Origin: Chromobacterium aquaticum
Lineage (GTDB): Bacteria > Pseudomonadota > Gammaproteobacteria > Burkholderiales > Chromobacteriaceae
NCBI RefSeq assembly: GCF_021129195.1
Contig: NZ_JAJOHW010000008.1
Span: forward strand, 1 to 38,137
Direction: 5' to 3'
DNA length: 38,137 nucleotides
A model generated the notes under the pieces. The model ran no database searches. It was not told the origin of the DNA and was given only the letters and a program-made list of their open reading frames with translations. Each line of letters starts with the position of its first letter. The first letter of the stretch is position 1. This document shows, piece after piece, positions 15,573 to 23,802 of the stretch. The translations under genes and the position numbers were made by a program.

Positions 15573-16418
15573 ATGAAGACAGAAATTCACCGAACATTTA
15601 GCTGGGGCTTTGTGCTATCTGAGCAGGAATTACGGCGAATTGCGCAGACTGCGACGGAACATATCCTCAAGACAACAGCACAGATTGATGTTGACTTTAC
15701 CGCATGTGCACATCTGTCAAACGGGGCAACTACGGAGTCATCATCTATCGATGATCTAGTTGCCTTAGAGAACGATGGATCAAAAGCTATTGAATCAGTT
15801 CGACTTGAATGGAAATGCAAATCAGCACCAGAGCGCTTCCATGTTTTGTTAATTTTCCAGAATGCTGCCAAGAACAGAAAGAACTGGGATTCGATTTCTC
15901 TATCCATTGAGAGCGACTCAAGAGATTGGGCTTTTGTTGCCTCCTCTGAGCTTGAGGAACGTATCAAACGCACGAAGATTATGGCATGGGATGCCATCCT
16001 CAACGGAAAATGGTCGACATTAGCCTTGCTTCTCTTTTCCACCATCACCATGTTGACCATAATGAGCTTTTTCGGTACAGGAAGAGATAGCCACATACTG
16101 CTTCAAGAGCAATACCAAGCCGGTAAGTTAAAAAATGCAATCGAAGCCATAATTGCACTTGAGCGGATAAAAAACCAACAGTCTCTGGCGAATTTACTCA
16201 CCCCAATGGTTTTGGCAATGATCGCACCATATTTATTATTCTTTTTGTTCGGGAAATTATCACCTTGGCTTGCACCTAGCTATAACTTCTGCTGGGGCGA
16301 TTACGTTGCTCGCTTCGACCGGAAACGACAAATTCGTAACTTTGTCTTGTCAGCCATTTTTCTTGCGCTGCTCATTTCAATAGTTGCCAATTTTGTTTCC
16401 AAAAAGCTGGGGATCTAG
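15573..16418 (+). CDS. AT-rich cargo protein with three membrane helices
   Basis: The 281-residue product is not recognised. A soluble N-terminal domain (1-145) begins MKTEIHRTFSWGFVLSEQELRRIAQ and contains alternating beta strands (LEWKCKSAPERFHVLLIF; SLSIESDSRDWAFVASS). Membrane helices follow at about 148-166, 204-224 and 256-275, with a helical linker between the first two. This sensor-then-membrane layout is like several membrane effectors in defence islands, but no family can be named. It is the last gene before attR. Confidence 0.65.
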   Translation: MKTEIHRTFSWGFVLSEQELRRIAQTATEHILKTTAQIDVDFTACAHLSNGATTESSSIDDLVALENDGSKAIESVRLEWKCKSAPERFHVLLIFQNAAKNRKNWDSISLSIESDSRDWAFVASSELEERIKRTKIMAWDAILNGKWSTLALLLFSTITMLTIMSFFGTGRDSHILLQEQYQAGKLKNAIEAIIALERIKNQQSLANLLTPMVLAMIAPYLLFFLFGKLSPWLAPSYNFCWGDYVARFDRKRQIRNFVLSAIFLALLISIVANFVSKKLGI

Positions 16419-16666
16419 CGCAGTGTTCGGGTGACCAGAGCAAAAAGCCGTTCAAACGCCTCAACTCCGCGTCAGCTCCCAAGAAACACACCACCGTGAA
16501 TACCCTGCTGCAGTACCGCGATTTTCACGAGATCGGCTGTTCCAGCCGAGAGGCCATCGTCAGCCACCTCGCTGCACATCAAGCCTATTCTGTGGTGACA
16601 TCAGACTCGTTCATCGCTTCTAAGCTTAGTCATGGTGTAACGCTACTTATCTAGCTGCACAGCCCA
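16419..16666 (+). pseudogene. Possible gene remnant near the right end of the satellite
   Basis: A frame that stays open across 16418-16654 encodes LNSASAPKKHTTVNTLLQY, then RDFHEIGCSSREAIVSHLAA and HQAYSVV before a stop at 16652-16654. It has no good ATG or ribosome site; the first usual start is a GTG at 16496. The residue pattern looks protein-like and the composition differs from the AT-rich genes on the left. It may be a decayed phage or regulator gene. Nothing else gene-like is seen from 16667 to 16966. Confidence 0.3.
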
Positions 16667-16892
16667 TGTCAAGGCAGAGAATCGGTTAATGAATTACACG
16701 TTTCGAGTCTTCGGACTGGCTCAAAACGGCTGTAAATTCACAACGACAGTATCATCAGGGCACTCAGGACTTAGAAGCAAGGTAAAGCAAACCCAAGAGG
16801 CCGGTTACTACTAAGTAGCTCGTCCGCTTTCCAAAGTGCCGACTGTCGCCATTGGGTCGAAAGCAGCCTTTCCTATCCAGCAAAAAAGTCAT

Positions 16893-16915
16893 GGGGGTAC
16901 CTTTAGGGGTATTTT
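16893..16915. promoter_or_regulatory. Paired GGGGGTA boxes inside attR (candidate arm site)
   Basis: GGGGGTAC (16893-16900) and GGGGTATTTT (16906-16915) reproduce the pair at 4006-4027 at the other end of the element, in the same order and almost the same spacing. They lie about 50 bases inside attR. This symmetry supports a role in integrase binding. Confidence 0.6.
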
Positions 16916-16966
16916 GATTTCAATAAACATAAAAAACACTTAACAAACAGTCGACTGTAAAACCAA

Positions 16967-16991
16967 TTCAATCCCTGTCGGGGCGCCACTT
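16967..16991. repeat. attR of the P4-like element
   Basis: TTCAATCCCTGTCGGGG followed by CGCCACTT matches the tRNA-Arg end at 3879-3904 with two substitutions and one missing G. The missing G shortens the acceptor stem, so this copy could not restore a proper tRNA unless the crossover lies to its left. A terminator follows at 17019. Confidence 0.8.
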
Positions 16992-17018
16992 CGACTCCAA
17001 ACCGTCCACACCATGTCT

Positions 17019-17051
17019 AAGCCGCATCCCAATCAGGATGGCGGCTTTTTT
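17019..17051 (+). terminator. Displaced original terminator of tRNA-Arg
   Basis: AAGCCGC-ATCC pairs with GGAT-G-GCGGCTT (one bulged G), followed by TTTT. It lies 28 bases beyond attR, the distance at which a tRNA terminator is expected. No gene ends here now, so it most likely served the tRNA before the 13-kb element was inserted. Confidence 0.75.
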
Positions 17052-17231
17052 CATATCCAATGCCCTATCCGGCCCGCCCGGCATGCCCGCGCCGACACCC
17101 GCGGCGCGGCAAAGGTTTGCAAAACAGTAGTACTCAATGGGAATATCCCAGGATCTTTGCAAACCCACGCCCCGGACAGCATGACCCTCCTTGCCGCCGG
17201 CCGCGGCGGGACGATGCCGGACACCCTTCTC

Positions 17232-18296
17232 ATGAAAAAAACCCATCTACTGGCCGCCTTATTGCTGAGCGGCCTGCTCTTGGCCGCCGCCGTCTTCTTC
17301 AGCAGCCATATCGACGACTTCGAGCTCAACGGCATCAAGACGGAAGAGCTGACGTTTCAGCACAATGGCCAGCGGCTTTCCGGCACCTTGCTGCAAGCCG
17401 AGAACAAAACGCCGGATGCCGTGATCTTGCTGATCCATGGCGACGGGCCGATGGATCGCTATGCGAACCATGGCTATTACCCCTTGTTCAATCTGCTGTT
17501 GTCCGAGAACCTGGCCATCTTCAGCTGGGACAAGGCCGGCATAGGGAAAAGCCAGGGCAATTGGCTGCATCAATCCATGTCCGACCGGGCGGACGAAGCC
17601 ATCGCCGCGCGGGAAATGATCGCCGGCCATTACCAAGGCCAAAAGATTCCCGTCGGCTATTTCGGCTACTCGCAAGCCGGCTGGGTCATTCCCATTGCCG
17701 CCTCGCGCCAGGCCAGCGATTTTTCCGTGATCATAGGCGGCGCCGCCAACTGGCGGGACCAAGGGCAGTACTACCAGGCTCTGCGCTATCGCAGCCAGGG
17801 TAAAAGCCCGGAGGAGATCCAAGCCTTGCTCGCGCGGGAGCGGCAAGAAAACGACGCCCTGTTCGGGCCTGCGGCCAAGGGCCAGGCGGCGCAACGCAGC
17901 GATATGTCGCCGGACCGCTTGATCTTTGTGCAGAAGAATTACCAAAGCGACTCGCGTCCGTTCCTAAGCCGCATGCAAGGCCCCGTCCTGATCGCCTTGG
18001 GCGAGGACGATTTGAATGTCGACGCCAAGACCGACAGCTGCCGCTTTCAACACAGCTTGCGCGCCAAGCCCGATGCCAGCGTGGCGCTGATTCCCGGCGG
18101 GACGCATAACTTGATGAAGGCATCCAGCTTCAATTACCAGCTCGAATCCGACTGGCCATGGTACAAGCAAGCCTACTTCCTGTATCAGGGCCGGGAATCG
18201 TATTTGCCCGGCGTCTATCGGCAGATCGGCAATTGGATCAAGCACCCAGACCAAGGCCTGGCGCGCTATGCGCCGCGCTGCCCCAGCGGCTCATAA
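17232..18296 (+). CDS. Membrane-anchored alpha/beta hydrolase
   Basis: The 354-residue protein begins with a signal anchor or signal peptide (MKKTHLLAALLLSGLLLAAA), so the catalytic domain is exported or periplasmic. It shows the oxyanion segment LIHGDGPMD (67-75), the nucleophile elbow GYFGYSQAGW with S147, a late acid in LGEDDLNVD, and the histidine in PGGTHNLM. This is a serine hydrolase of the acyl-esterase/peptidase S9-like group; the substrate is unknown. The start at 17232 is chosen because it yields the signal sequence; the same frame runs further upstream through the attR/terminator region without meaning. It is convergent with the LysR gene. Confidence 0.85.
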   Translation: MKKTHLLAALLLSGLLLAAAVFFSSHIDDFELNGIKTEELTFQHNGQRLSGTLLQAENKTPDAVILLIHGDGPMDRYANHGYYPLFNLLLSENLAIFSWDKAGIGKSQGNWLHQSMSDRADEAIAAREMIAGHYQGQKIPVGYFGYSQAGWVIPIAASRQASDFSVIIGGAANWRDQGQYYQALRYRSQGKSPEEIQALLARERQENDALFGPAAKGQAAQRSDMSPDRLIFVQKNYQSDSRPFLSRMQGPVLIALGEDDLNVDAKTDSCRFQHSLRAKPDASVALIPGGTHNLMKASSFNYQLESDWPWYKQAYFLYQGRESYLPGVYRQIGNWIKHPDQGLARYAPRCPSGS

Positions 18297-18328
18297 GGCT
18301 CAGCTTTCACCTGCCAGGCATGCGCTTC

Positions 18329-19282
18329 TCAAGCAGCCGTGCCGGAGGCCGCTCCTAGCCGCCCATCCGCGCACTGCCCGGTCAACGCGGCCCGCACGAA
18401 TTGATGGACCAGATCCTGATTCACCCGCGGATGCCAGAGCAACTCCACGTCTAGCTGCAAGCTGGGCTCGTCTATCCGCGCGCTGGCAATGCCCGCGTGA
18501 TGTCGGCCGATGATGGCGCAAACGGCGGCGGGCAGCACCGCCAGCGCCGGCACCGCCACCAGTATCGGCGGGATGGCCAGCAGGCTGGCGGTGCGGACCA
18601 GGATGCGGCGCTGCAAACCGTGCCGCTGCAAATAGTGGTCGATCAGGCTCACCGCTTCGCCGGTATAAGAGGTGTAGACATGCGGCCAGGCCGCCACCTC
18701 CCCCGCCCCCACCTCTGGCGGCAACTGCAGTTGATCGCGGTGATAGAGGCAGGCGAAGCCGTTGCGCAGCAAGGTCTGCCGCTCCAGCCTTGGCGTGGGA
18801 TAGGGAAAATAGCCGACGGCGTAATCGATCTGCGCCGACTCCAGCGCCGCCAGCGCCTGGGCGGAAGACAGCGCCGCCACATCCACGCTCAGGCCCGGCG
18901 CCTGCTCGCGGCAGGCCTTGAGCAAGCCGGGCAGCAAGGCCGCCTCCAGCGGATCGGGCAGCGCCAGCCGCACCGTCCTCTCCACCTTGTCCAGCTCGGT
19001 CTGGCGCTGCCGGAACAGGCGCTCGCCGGCGCCCAGCCAGGCCTCCAGCTCCGGCAGCAGCGCCTCGGCGAACGGGGTGGGCATCATTCCCTGGCCGTGC
19101 CGACACAGCAGCGGGTCCTGCAATTGCTCCCGCAACTGCTTGAGCAAATGGCTGACCGCCGGCTGGCCCAGGCATAGCCGCCGCGCGCTTTCGCTGACGC
19201 TGCGCGTGCTCAGCAGGGCATGCAGGGCCACCATATTGTTGAGATCCAGCCGGCGCAGCCACAGCGCGTCTATATCATTCAT
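18329..19282 (-). CDS. LysR-family transcriptional regulator
   Basis: The 317 residues contain the N-terminal winged HTH (about 12-70: LDLNNMVALHALLSTRSVSESARRLCLGQ-type, PAVSHLLKQLREQLQDPLL) and a C-terminal periplasmic-binding-like effector domain. Like other NodD/PcpR-type members it has LCRHGQGMMPTPFAEAL after the HTH. It is divergent from an MFS exporter gene 84 bases away and probably controls it in response to the exported compound. An in-frame ATG at 19297 is an alternative start; neither has a clear Shine-Dalgarno. A TATAAT lies at 19320-19325 on the minus strand. Confidence 0.9.
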   Translation of the reverse strand: MNDIDALWLRRLDLNNMVALHALLSTRSVSESARRLCLGQPAVSHLLKQLREQLQDPLLCRHGQGMMPTPFAEALLPELEAWLGAGERLFRQRQTELDKVERTVRLALPDPLEAALLPGLLKACREQAPGLSVDVAALSSAQALAALESAQIDYAVGYFPYPTPRLERQTLLRNGFACLYHRDQLQLPPEVGAGEVAAWPHVYTSYTGEAVSLIDHYLQRHGLQRRILVRTASLLAIPPILVAVPALAVLPAAVCAIIGRHHAGIASARIDEPSLQLDVELLWHPRVNQDLVHQFVRAALTGQCADGRLGAASGTAA

Positions 19283-19319
19283 TTCAATAGCTACCATGCC
19301 AACAATCGATTTCATTGAA

Positions 19320-19325
19320 TTATAG
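19320..19325 (-). promoter_or_regulatory. Candidate -10 of the LysR gene
   Basis: Perfect TATAAT on the minus strand, 38 bases before the LysR ATG at 19282. The -35 at 17-18 bases upstream is poor, which fits an autoregulated LysR promoter overlapping the divergent MFS promoter. Confidence 0.45.
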
Positions 19326-19366
19326 CCGGCTCCGATAATGGGGACACCATCCCGAGTGTCTATCCC

Positions 19367-20863
19367 ATGAATGCCGAACGCCCCCACCCCACCCGCTGGT
19401 ATCTGATTTCCATCATGCTGGTCGCCTGCCTGGAATTCTTCCAGAACGGCCTGCTCAACTTCGCCTCCAGCCAAGTGATGGGCGGCGTCGGCGCCGCGCC
19501 GGAAGAATTCAGCTATGCGGCGATGGCCTATGCCAGCGCCGCCATCCTGGTGCTGTTGCAGCACGAATGGCTGAGCCGCCGCCTGGGCATGCGGCGCTAT
19601 ATCCGCCTGTCCATCATCGTGTTCGGCATCGGCGCGCTGACATGCGGTTTCGCCAACAGCCCCGGCCAACTGATACTGGGCCGGGCGCTGCAAGGCCTGG
19701 GCGGCGCGGCCTTCTTCACCGCGGCGCGGGTGGAAGTGAACGCGCTGAGCGACCAGGCCAAGATGCTGGGCCTGCTCTGCTTTGGCTATGCGCTGATGCT
19801 GGGCTCCGCCTGCGGCCCGCTGCTGGGCGCGGAACTGATCAGCCGCCAGGACTGGCGCTGGATTTTCTTCGCCGTGCTGCCGGCGCTGGCGCTGGCCTGG
19901 CCGGCCACCCGGCTGCTGAGCCAACAGGCGGAGCCGGCCCATCCGCAGACCCAGGGCTCGCGCGCCTTTCTATTCATGATCATCGGCGTGCTGGCGCTGC
20001 AATGGCTGATACAGCAACTGCCCTACGACTTCTTCGCCCGCCCCGAATGGCTGCTGGCCATCCTCGCGCTGGCCCTGCTGGCCGGCTGGGGCTGGCAATA
20101 CCACCGCCGGCGGCACCCGCTGCACCGGCAGGCGCTGTTTCAGCTGCGCTACCTGGCCGGCCTGGGTTTTTACAGCTGCTGTTATTTGCTGGTTTCCGCC
20201 AACAGCTACATCCTGCCGGTGATGGCGCAGCAGGCGCTGGGCTTCGACCTGCCGACCACCGGGCGCTTGCTGTCGGTGAGCTTTGTCGCCGGCATCCTGT
20301 TCTCCACGCTCTACGCCTTCTTATTGCTCAAGCGCCGGGCGCGCGGCGTGCGCACCATGATGGCGGCGGCCTGCAGCCTGCTGCTGCTCTACGGCGTGCT
20401 GATGTCCGGCCTCAATCAAAACGCGCCGGCCAGCCTGATCGTGACGATATTGATCTGCAACGGCGGCTTCATGTCCCTGTTCATCATGGCGGTGGCGCAG
20501 GCCACCTTCAGCCATATCGGCCAGCCCGACTTCGCCCGCGCCTACCAGACCAAGAACATCGTCCGCCAGCTGTCGCTGTCCATGGGCGTGGCCGCCAGCA
20601 CCGTGTTCCTGCAAGCGCGCAACGCCTTGCACTACCAGCGGCTGTCCGAGGGCTTCAGCCAGCTCAACCCGGCCTTCAACACCGCGCTGGACCAGTTGCA
20701 GCAGGCCTTGCCGGAGTTGAGCGCCAAGCAGAGGATCGCCGTGCTGGTCGGCCAACTGATGCAGCAATCGCAATTGCTGTCCTGCCTGGATTTCTTCCGG
20801 CTGGAATGCATCATGGCCCTGGGTCTTATAGTGATAGTGCTGTGGCAACAACGGCTGGGCTGA
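19367..20863 (+). CDS. MFS multidrug exporter, DHA2-like (14 TM)
   Basis: The 498-residue protein has about 14 membrane helices. After helix 1 (WYLISIMLVACLEFFQNGLL) come the A-like loop LSRRLGMRRYIRL (about 65-77) and motif B-like LILGRALQGLGGAAFFTAAR (about 104-123). The motif C-like ALMLGSACGPLLGAELISRQ with DWRW (about 141-164) follows. These are the hallmarks of the EmrB/QacA type, which exports drugs or fatty acids by proton antiport across the inner membrane. No EmrA-type adaptor or outer-membrane gene lies beside it. Divergence from a LysR gene suggests inducible expression. Confidence 0.88.
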   Translation: MNAERPHPTRWYLISIMLVACLEFFQNGLLNFASSQVMGGVGAAPEEFSYAAMAYASAAILVLLQHEWLSRRLGMRRYIRLSIIVFGIGALTCGFANSPGQLILGRALQGLGGAAFFTAARVEVNALSDQAKMLGLLCFGYALMLGSACGPLLGAELISRQDWRWIFFAVLPALALAWPATRLLSQQAEPAHPQTQGSRAFLFMIIGVLALQWLIQQLPYDFFARPEWLLAILALALLAGWGWQYHRRRHPLHRQALFQLRYLAGLGFYSCCYLLVSANSYILPVMAQQALGFDLPTTGRLLSVSFVAGILFSTLYAFLLLKRRARGVRTMMAAACSLLLLYGVLMSGLNQNAPASLIVTILICNGGFMSLFIMAVAQATFSHIGQPDFARAYQTKNIVRQLSLSMGVAASTVFLQARNALHYQRLSEGFSQLNPAFNTALDQLQQALPELSAKQRIAVLVGQLMQQSQLLSCLDFFRLECIMALGLIVIVLWQQRLG

Positions 20864-20938
20864 TGTTGAAGTGTTTTGAAGCGGCCAGGGCCGGCTAGCC
20901 GGCCTCAACACGAACCCAAGATGGCGAAGGAGAACAGC

Positions 20939-21439
20939 ATGCTATTCGGACTCACCCCCTTAGGCGTATTCCACACCATCATCAGCCTGCTGGCGGTCGT
21001 CTTCGGCGCCGTCGCGCTGTGGCGCGACGGCAGGATCAGCCCGCGCAACCGCCTGGGCCAGGCTTATGTGATCGGCACCTTGATCAGCTGCGTCACCGCC
21101 CTGGGCATTTTTCAGCATGGCGGCTTCGGCAAGCCGCACGCGCTGGCCCTGATCACGCTGGCCACCCTGCTGCTGGCCTTGCTGGCCGAATTCAAAGGCG
21201 TCTTCGGCGGCAAGGCCGCCCATGTGTCCGCCATCGGCCTCTCCGCCACCTTCCTGTTCCACTGGATTCCGGCCATCACCGAAACCTCCACCCGGCTGCC
21301 CCTGGGCCATCCGCTGCTGAGCAGCCCGGACGCGCCCAGCCTCCAGATCGCCACCGGCGTCTTGCTGCTGCTATTCATCGCCGGCGCCGCCCGGCAGTGG
21401 AAAATCATCAACGCGGCCTTGAAAGCGGGCGCGGCATGA
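20939..21439 (+). CDS. Small integral membrane protein, DUF2306-like
   Basis: The 166 residues form about five membrane helices (roughly 7-27, 42-60, 68-86, 97-113 and 135-152), with FQHGGFGKPHAL and HWIPAITETSTRLP between them. The general pattern recalls DUF2306-type membrane proteins, but no function is known. The ATG at 20939 is preceded by AAGGAG at 6 bases; a longer frame from a TTG at 20876 lacks support. It follows the exporter by 75 bases and precedes a GNAT gene by 4 bases. Confidence 0.75.
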   Translation: MLFGLTPLGVFHTIISLLAVVFGAVALWRDGRISPRNRLGQAYVIGTLISCVTALGIFQHGGFGKPHALALITLATLLLALLAEFKGVFGGKAAHVSAIGLSATFLFHWIPAITETSTRLPLGHPLLSSPDAPSLQIATGVLLLLFIAGAARQWKIINAALKAGAA

Positions 21440-21443
21440 CCAC

Positions 21444-21896
21444 ATGCAAACCATGCAAGAAATGGATATCAAGATACGGCGCGCGCAAGCGGCGGACCTG
21501 TCCGCGCTGATCAGCATCGACCCCATCGCGCAGCGAGAACCAGGCCGGCGCCAGATGCTGGGCGAGGCCATCGCCGCGCAAAGCTGCTGGCTGGCTGAAG
21601 CCGCGGAGGTGCGGGGCTACGGCATCCTGGACCGCTCCTTCTTCCAACAGCATTTTGTCGCGCTGCTGATGGTAGCGGAAACCGCCAGAGGCCGCGGCGT
21701 CGGCCACGCGTTGATGAGCGCGTTGGAAACGCGCTGCGCGGGCGACAAGCTGTTCACCTCCAGCAATGCTTCCAATCTGCCGATGCGGCGCTTGCTGGAT
21801 AAGCTGGGCTTCAGGGAAAGCGGGCGCATCGACAATCTGGACGATGGCGACCCGGAAATCGTGTTCATGAAATGGGCTGAACGCCGGGCCGGCTAG
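21444..21896 (+). CDS. GNAT-family N-acetyltransferase
   Basis: The 150-residue product has the GNAT core: a first strand KIRRAQAADLSAL, the acetyl-CoA site in motif A (VAETARGRGVGHALMSALE, with R-G-R-G-V-G) and the C-terminal NLPMRRLLDKLGFRESG that packs on the cofactor. It transfers an acetyl group from acetyl-CoA to an amine on an unknown substrate. It begins 4 bases after the membrane-protein gene and is probably translated with it. ATG 21462 (MDIKIRR) is an alternative start that would fit the family equally well. Confidence 0.88.
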   Translation: MQTMQEMDIKIRRAQAADLSALISIDPIAQREPGRRQMLGEAIAAQSCWLAEAAEVRGYGILDRSFFQQHFVALLMVAETARGRGVGHALMSALETRCAGDKLFTSSNASNLPMRRLLDKLGFRESGRIDNLDDGDPEIVFMKWAERRAG

Positions 21897-21906
21897 CAGG
21901 CCCGGC
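21883..21906. terminator. GC hairpin between convergent GNAT and histidine-kinase genes
   Basis: GCCGGGCC (21883-21890) and GGCCCGGC (21899-21906) form a perfect 8-bp stem around the GNAT stop codon. There is no T run. The two genes end 15 bases apart, so this is the only candidate bidirectional terminator. Confidence 0.45.
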
Positions 21907-21911
21907 CAGGC

Positions 21912-22970
21912 TCATTCCGGCTGCGGCCACACCAGCTCAAAGCGGCTGCCGCCGCCCACGCGGCTGCAACGGGCCTCGCCGCCGTGAGCCAGCGCGATGG
22001 CGGCCACCACCGCCAGCCCCAGGCCGCTGCCGCCCTTGCCTCTTTGGCGCGCGCCGTCGGCGCGCCAGAAAGCCTCGAACACATGCGGCGCGAGTTCCTC
22101 CGCAATCCCCGGCCCCTCATCCTCCACCCGCAGCAGGCACTGGCCATCGCTCAGCCGGGTCTGGATGCGGATCGCGCCGGGCGCCGCATAACGGCGGGCA
22201 TTGTCCAGCAAGGCCAGCAAGGCCTGGCGGATGCGCACCGGGTCGCAGCGCGCCATCTGGCCGTCCAGGTCCAGCACCGCTTGCTGCCCGGCCGCCAACA
22301 AGGCGTCCTCGAACACCTCCACCACCGCGCGCACTTCGGCGCCCAGATCGGTGTCGCGCAGCTCGATATCCAGATGCCCGCTTTCCGCCAGGCTGATCAC
22401 CCGCAAATCCTCGATCAACTGCGCCAGGCCTTCCACCTGCACCAGCAAACGGCGGAACTGGCTTTCATCCGGCGTGAACACCCCTTCCGCCAGCCCCTGC
22501 AAGCGGCCGCGCAACACCGTGACCGGCGTGCGCAGCTCATGGGCGATGGCGGCGTTCCAGAACGTCTGCTCCTTGGTCATGCGCTGCAACTGGTCCGCCA
22601 GCGCGTTGAAATCGTCGGCCAGCGCCGCCGCCTCGCGCAGCGAACGGTCGCCGGCCGTGGCGCGCGCGTCCAGATCGCCCTGGGCGACGCGGCGTATGCT
22701 CTCCGCCACCGAATTGAGCGGCACCAGGATGCGGCGCGCCAGGCGCAAGCCCATCACCACCGACAGCGCCAGGCCGGCCATCGTGCTGGACAGCAGCCAC
22801 ACCCACTCCGGCATCGTCATCTTCCAGCCCGGCGTCTCGAAATGCACCGGCCAGTAAGTCATCGCCACATAGTAGAAAGAGAAGCCGGTCACCACCACCA
22901 GCACGGTCACGCAGAAAGCCATCGTCGCCATCGACAGCGCGATCTGCCGGCTCAGCCCCGCCAGCCTCAT
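21912..22970 (-). CDS. Sensor histidine kinase, BaeS-like
   Basis: A membrane sensor that phosphorylates the partner regulator. The 352 residues hold TM helices at about 10-34 and 56-77 flanking a short periplasmic loop, then HAMP (about 78-130). HisKA has H144 (AIAHELRTP), and HATPase has N257 (LLDNARRYA), DEGPG (284-288) and GGSGLGL (313-319). The ATG at 22970 overlaps the TGA of the regulator gene (ATGA), a typical coupled start; an ATG 4 codons upstream is less likely. The short periplasmic loop suggests membrane or envelope stress sensing. It is divergent from an RND efflux operon that it probably controls. Confidence 0.92.
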   Translation of the reverse strand: MRLAGLSRQIALSMATMAFCVTVLVVVTGFSFYYVAMTYWPVHFETPGWKMTMPEWVWLLSSTMAGLALSVVMGLRLARRILVPLNSVAESIRRVAQGDLDARATAGDRSLREAAALADDFNALADQLQRMTKEQTFWNAAIAHELRTPVTVLRGRLQGLAEGVFTPDESQFRRLLVQVEGLAQLIEDLRVISLAESGHLDIELRDTDLGAEVRAVVEVFEDALLAAGQQAVLDLDGQMARCDPVRIRQALLALLDNARRYAAPGAIRIQTRLSDGQCLLRVEDEGPGIAEELAPHVFEAFWRADGARQRGKGGSGLGLAVVAAIALAHGGEARCSRVGGGSRFELVWPQPE

Positions 22971-23737
22971 TCCGCGCCCCACAGCTTGTAGCCCACGCCG
23001 CGCACGCCCACCGGCACGCCGTCCACGCCGCGCTCCTCCAGCTTCTTGCGCAGCTTGCTGATATGGCTGTCCACGGTGCGCTCCAGCGCGTCGCCTTCCG
23101 GCAGGCAGGCGGCCAGCAGTTCGGCGCGGCTGAACACCCGCCGCGGCGAACGCGCCAATTGCACCAGCAGCTTGAATTCGGTCAGCGTCAAGCTCAGCAC
23201 ATGGCGCTGCTTGCCCGCCATCACCGCCACCTCGTGGTTTTCCAGATCAATCTCGAACGGCGCCGCGCGCAGCACCCGCGGCTCCGCCTGGCGCGCGGAC
23301 GACATGGAGCGGCGCAGCACCGCCTGCGCGCGCGCCACCACCTCCGCCGGATTGAAAGGCTTGACCACGTAATCGTCGGCGCCGATGCGCAAGCCCATCA
23401 GCTTGTCGATGTCCTGATCCAGCGCCGTCAGCATGATCACCGGCGTATCGCCGCGGTGGCGCACCTCGGCCAGCACCTGCCAGCCGTCGACATGGGGCAT
23501 CTGCACATCCAGCAACACCAGATCCGGCTTCAGCGACAAATGCAGCTCCAGCGCTTGCCGGCCGTTGGCCGCGTGCACGCAGCGCATGCCGCTGCGCGTC
23601 AGATAGGCGGTGAGGATCTCCGCGATCTCGGGTTCATCCTCAGCGACGAGGATCAGGGCCTGGCGGTCTTGAGCCGCGCCGGGCGGCCGCATTGTGGAAG
23701 TCATGGCGCCGATTTCGCATCCTGTTTGCATCTCCAT
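22967..23737 (-). CDS. OmpR-family response regulator, BaeR-like
   Basis: The receiver domain has E33-D34, phospho-acceptor D77 (LLDVQMP), T104 and K126 (VVKPFNP). It is followed by the OmpR-type winged helix with LTLTEFKLLVQLARSPRRVFSRAEL, RTVDSHISKLRKKL and GVGYKL. The total is 256 residues, with an N-terminal extension of about 25. GGAG lies 5 bases before the ATG at 23737; in-frame ATGs at 23704 and 23692 are alternatives. It forms an overlapping pair with the kinase and is divergent, 100 bases away, from the adaptor gene of the efflux operon. Confidence 0.92.
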   Translation of the reverse strand: MEMQTGCEIGAMTSTMRPPGAAQDRQALILVAEDEPEIAEILTAYLTRSGMRCVHAANGRQALELHLSLKPDLVLLDVQMPHVDGWQVLAEVRHRGDTPVIMLTALDQDIDKLMGLRIGADDYVVKPFNPAEVVARAQAVLRRSMSSARQAEPRVLRAAPFEIDLENHEVAVMAGKQRHVLSLTLTEFKLLVQLARSPRRVFSRAELLAACLPEGDALERTVDSHISKLRKKLEERGVDGVPVGVRGVGYKLWGAE

Positions 23738-23802
23738 CGAATCTCCATGCTACCACACGGGAAACCCCATCCTGCATTGGCATACTGCCGCCTAATTTTT
23801 AC

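Larger units (their letters stand above)
3879..16991. mobile_element. P4-like phage satellite integrated in tRNA-Arg(CCT)
   Basis: The roughly 13.1-kb element is bounded by attL (the tRNA T-arm and acceptor end, 3879-3904) and attR (16967-16991). A P4-type integrase lies next to the tRNA. It has the P4 set of functions: integrase, AlpA regulator, a Sid-sized helical protein, Delta/Ogr activator, large primase-helicase and a repeat-rich origin. It also encodes a P2 gpN-type capsid protein. No portal, terminase, tail or lysis genes are visible, so it would depend on a helper, presumably P2-like. Central genes are GC-rich like the host; the flanking cargo (5.4-6.2 kb and 13.9-16.4 kb) is AT-rich. 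Confidence 0.88.

Noticed and set aside
17013..17231. N-terminal extension of the alpha/beta hydrolase
   Set aside because: The extension is translated from attR-flanking and terminator sequence. The internal ATG at 17232 gives a proper signal peptide.
19283..19942. N-terminal extension of the LysR protein
   Set aside because: It runs antisense through the divergent MFS gene and its promoter. The HTH begins about 12 residues after the ATG at 19282, as usual for the family.
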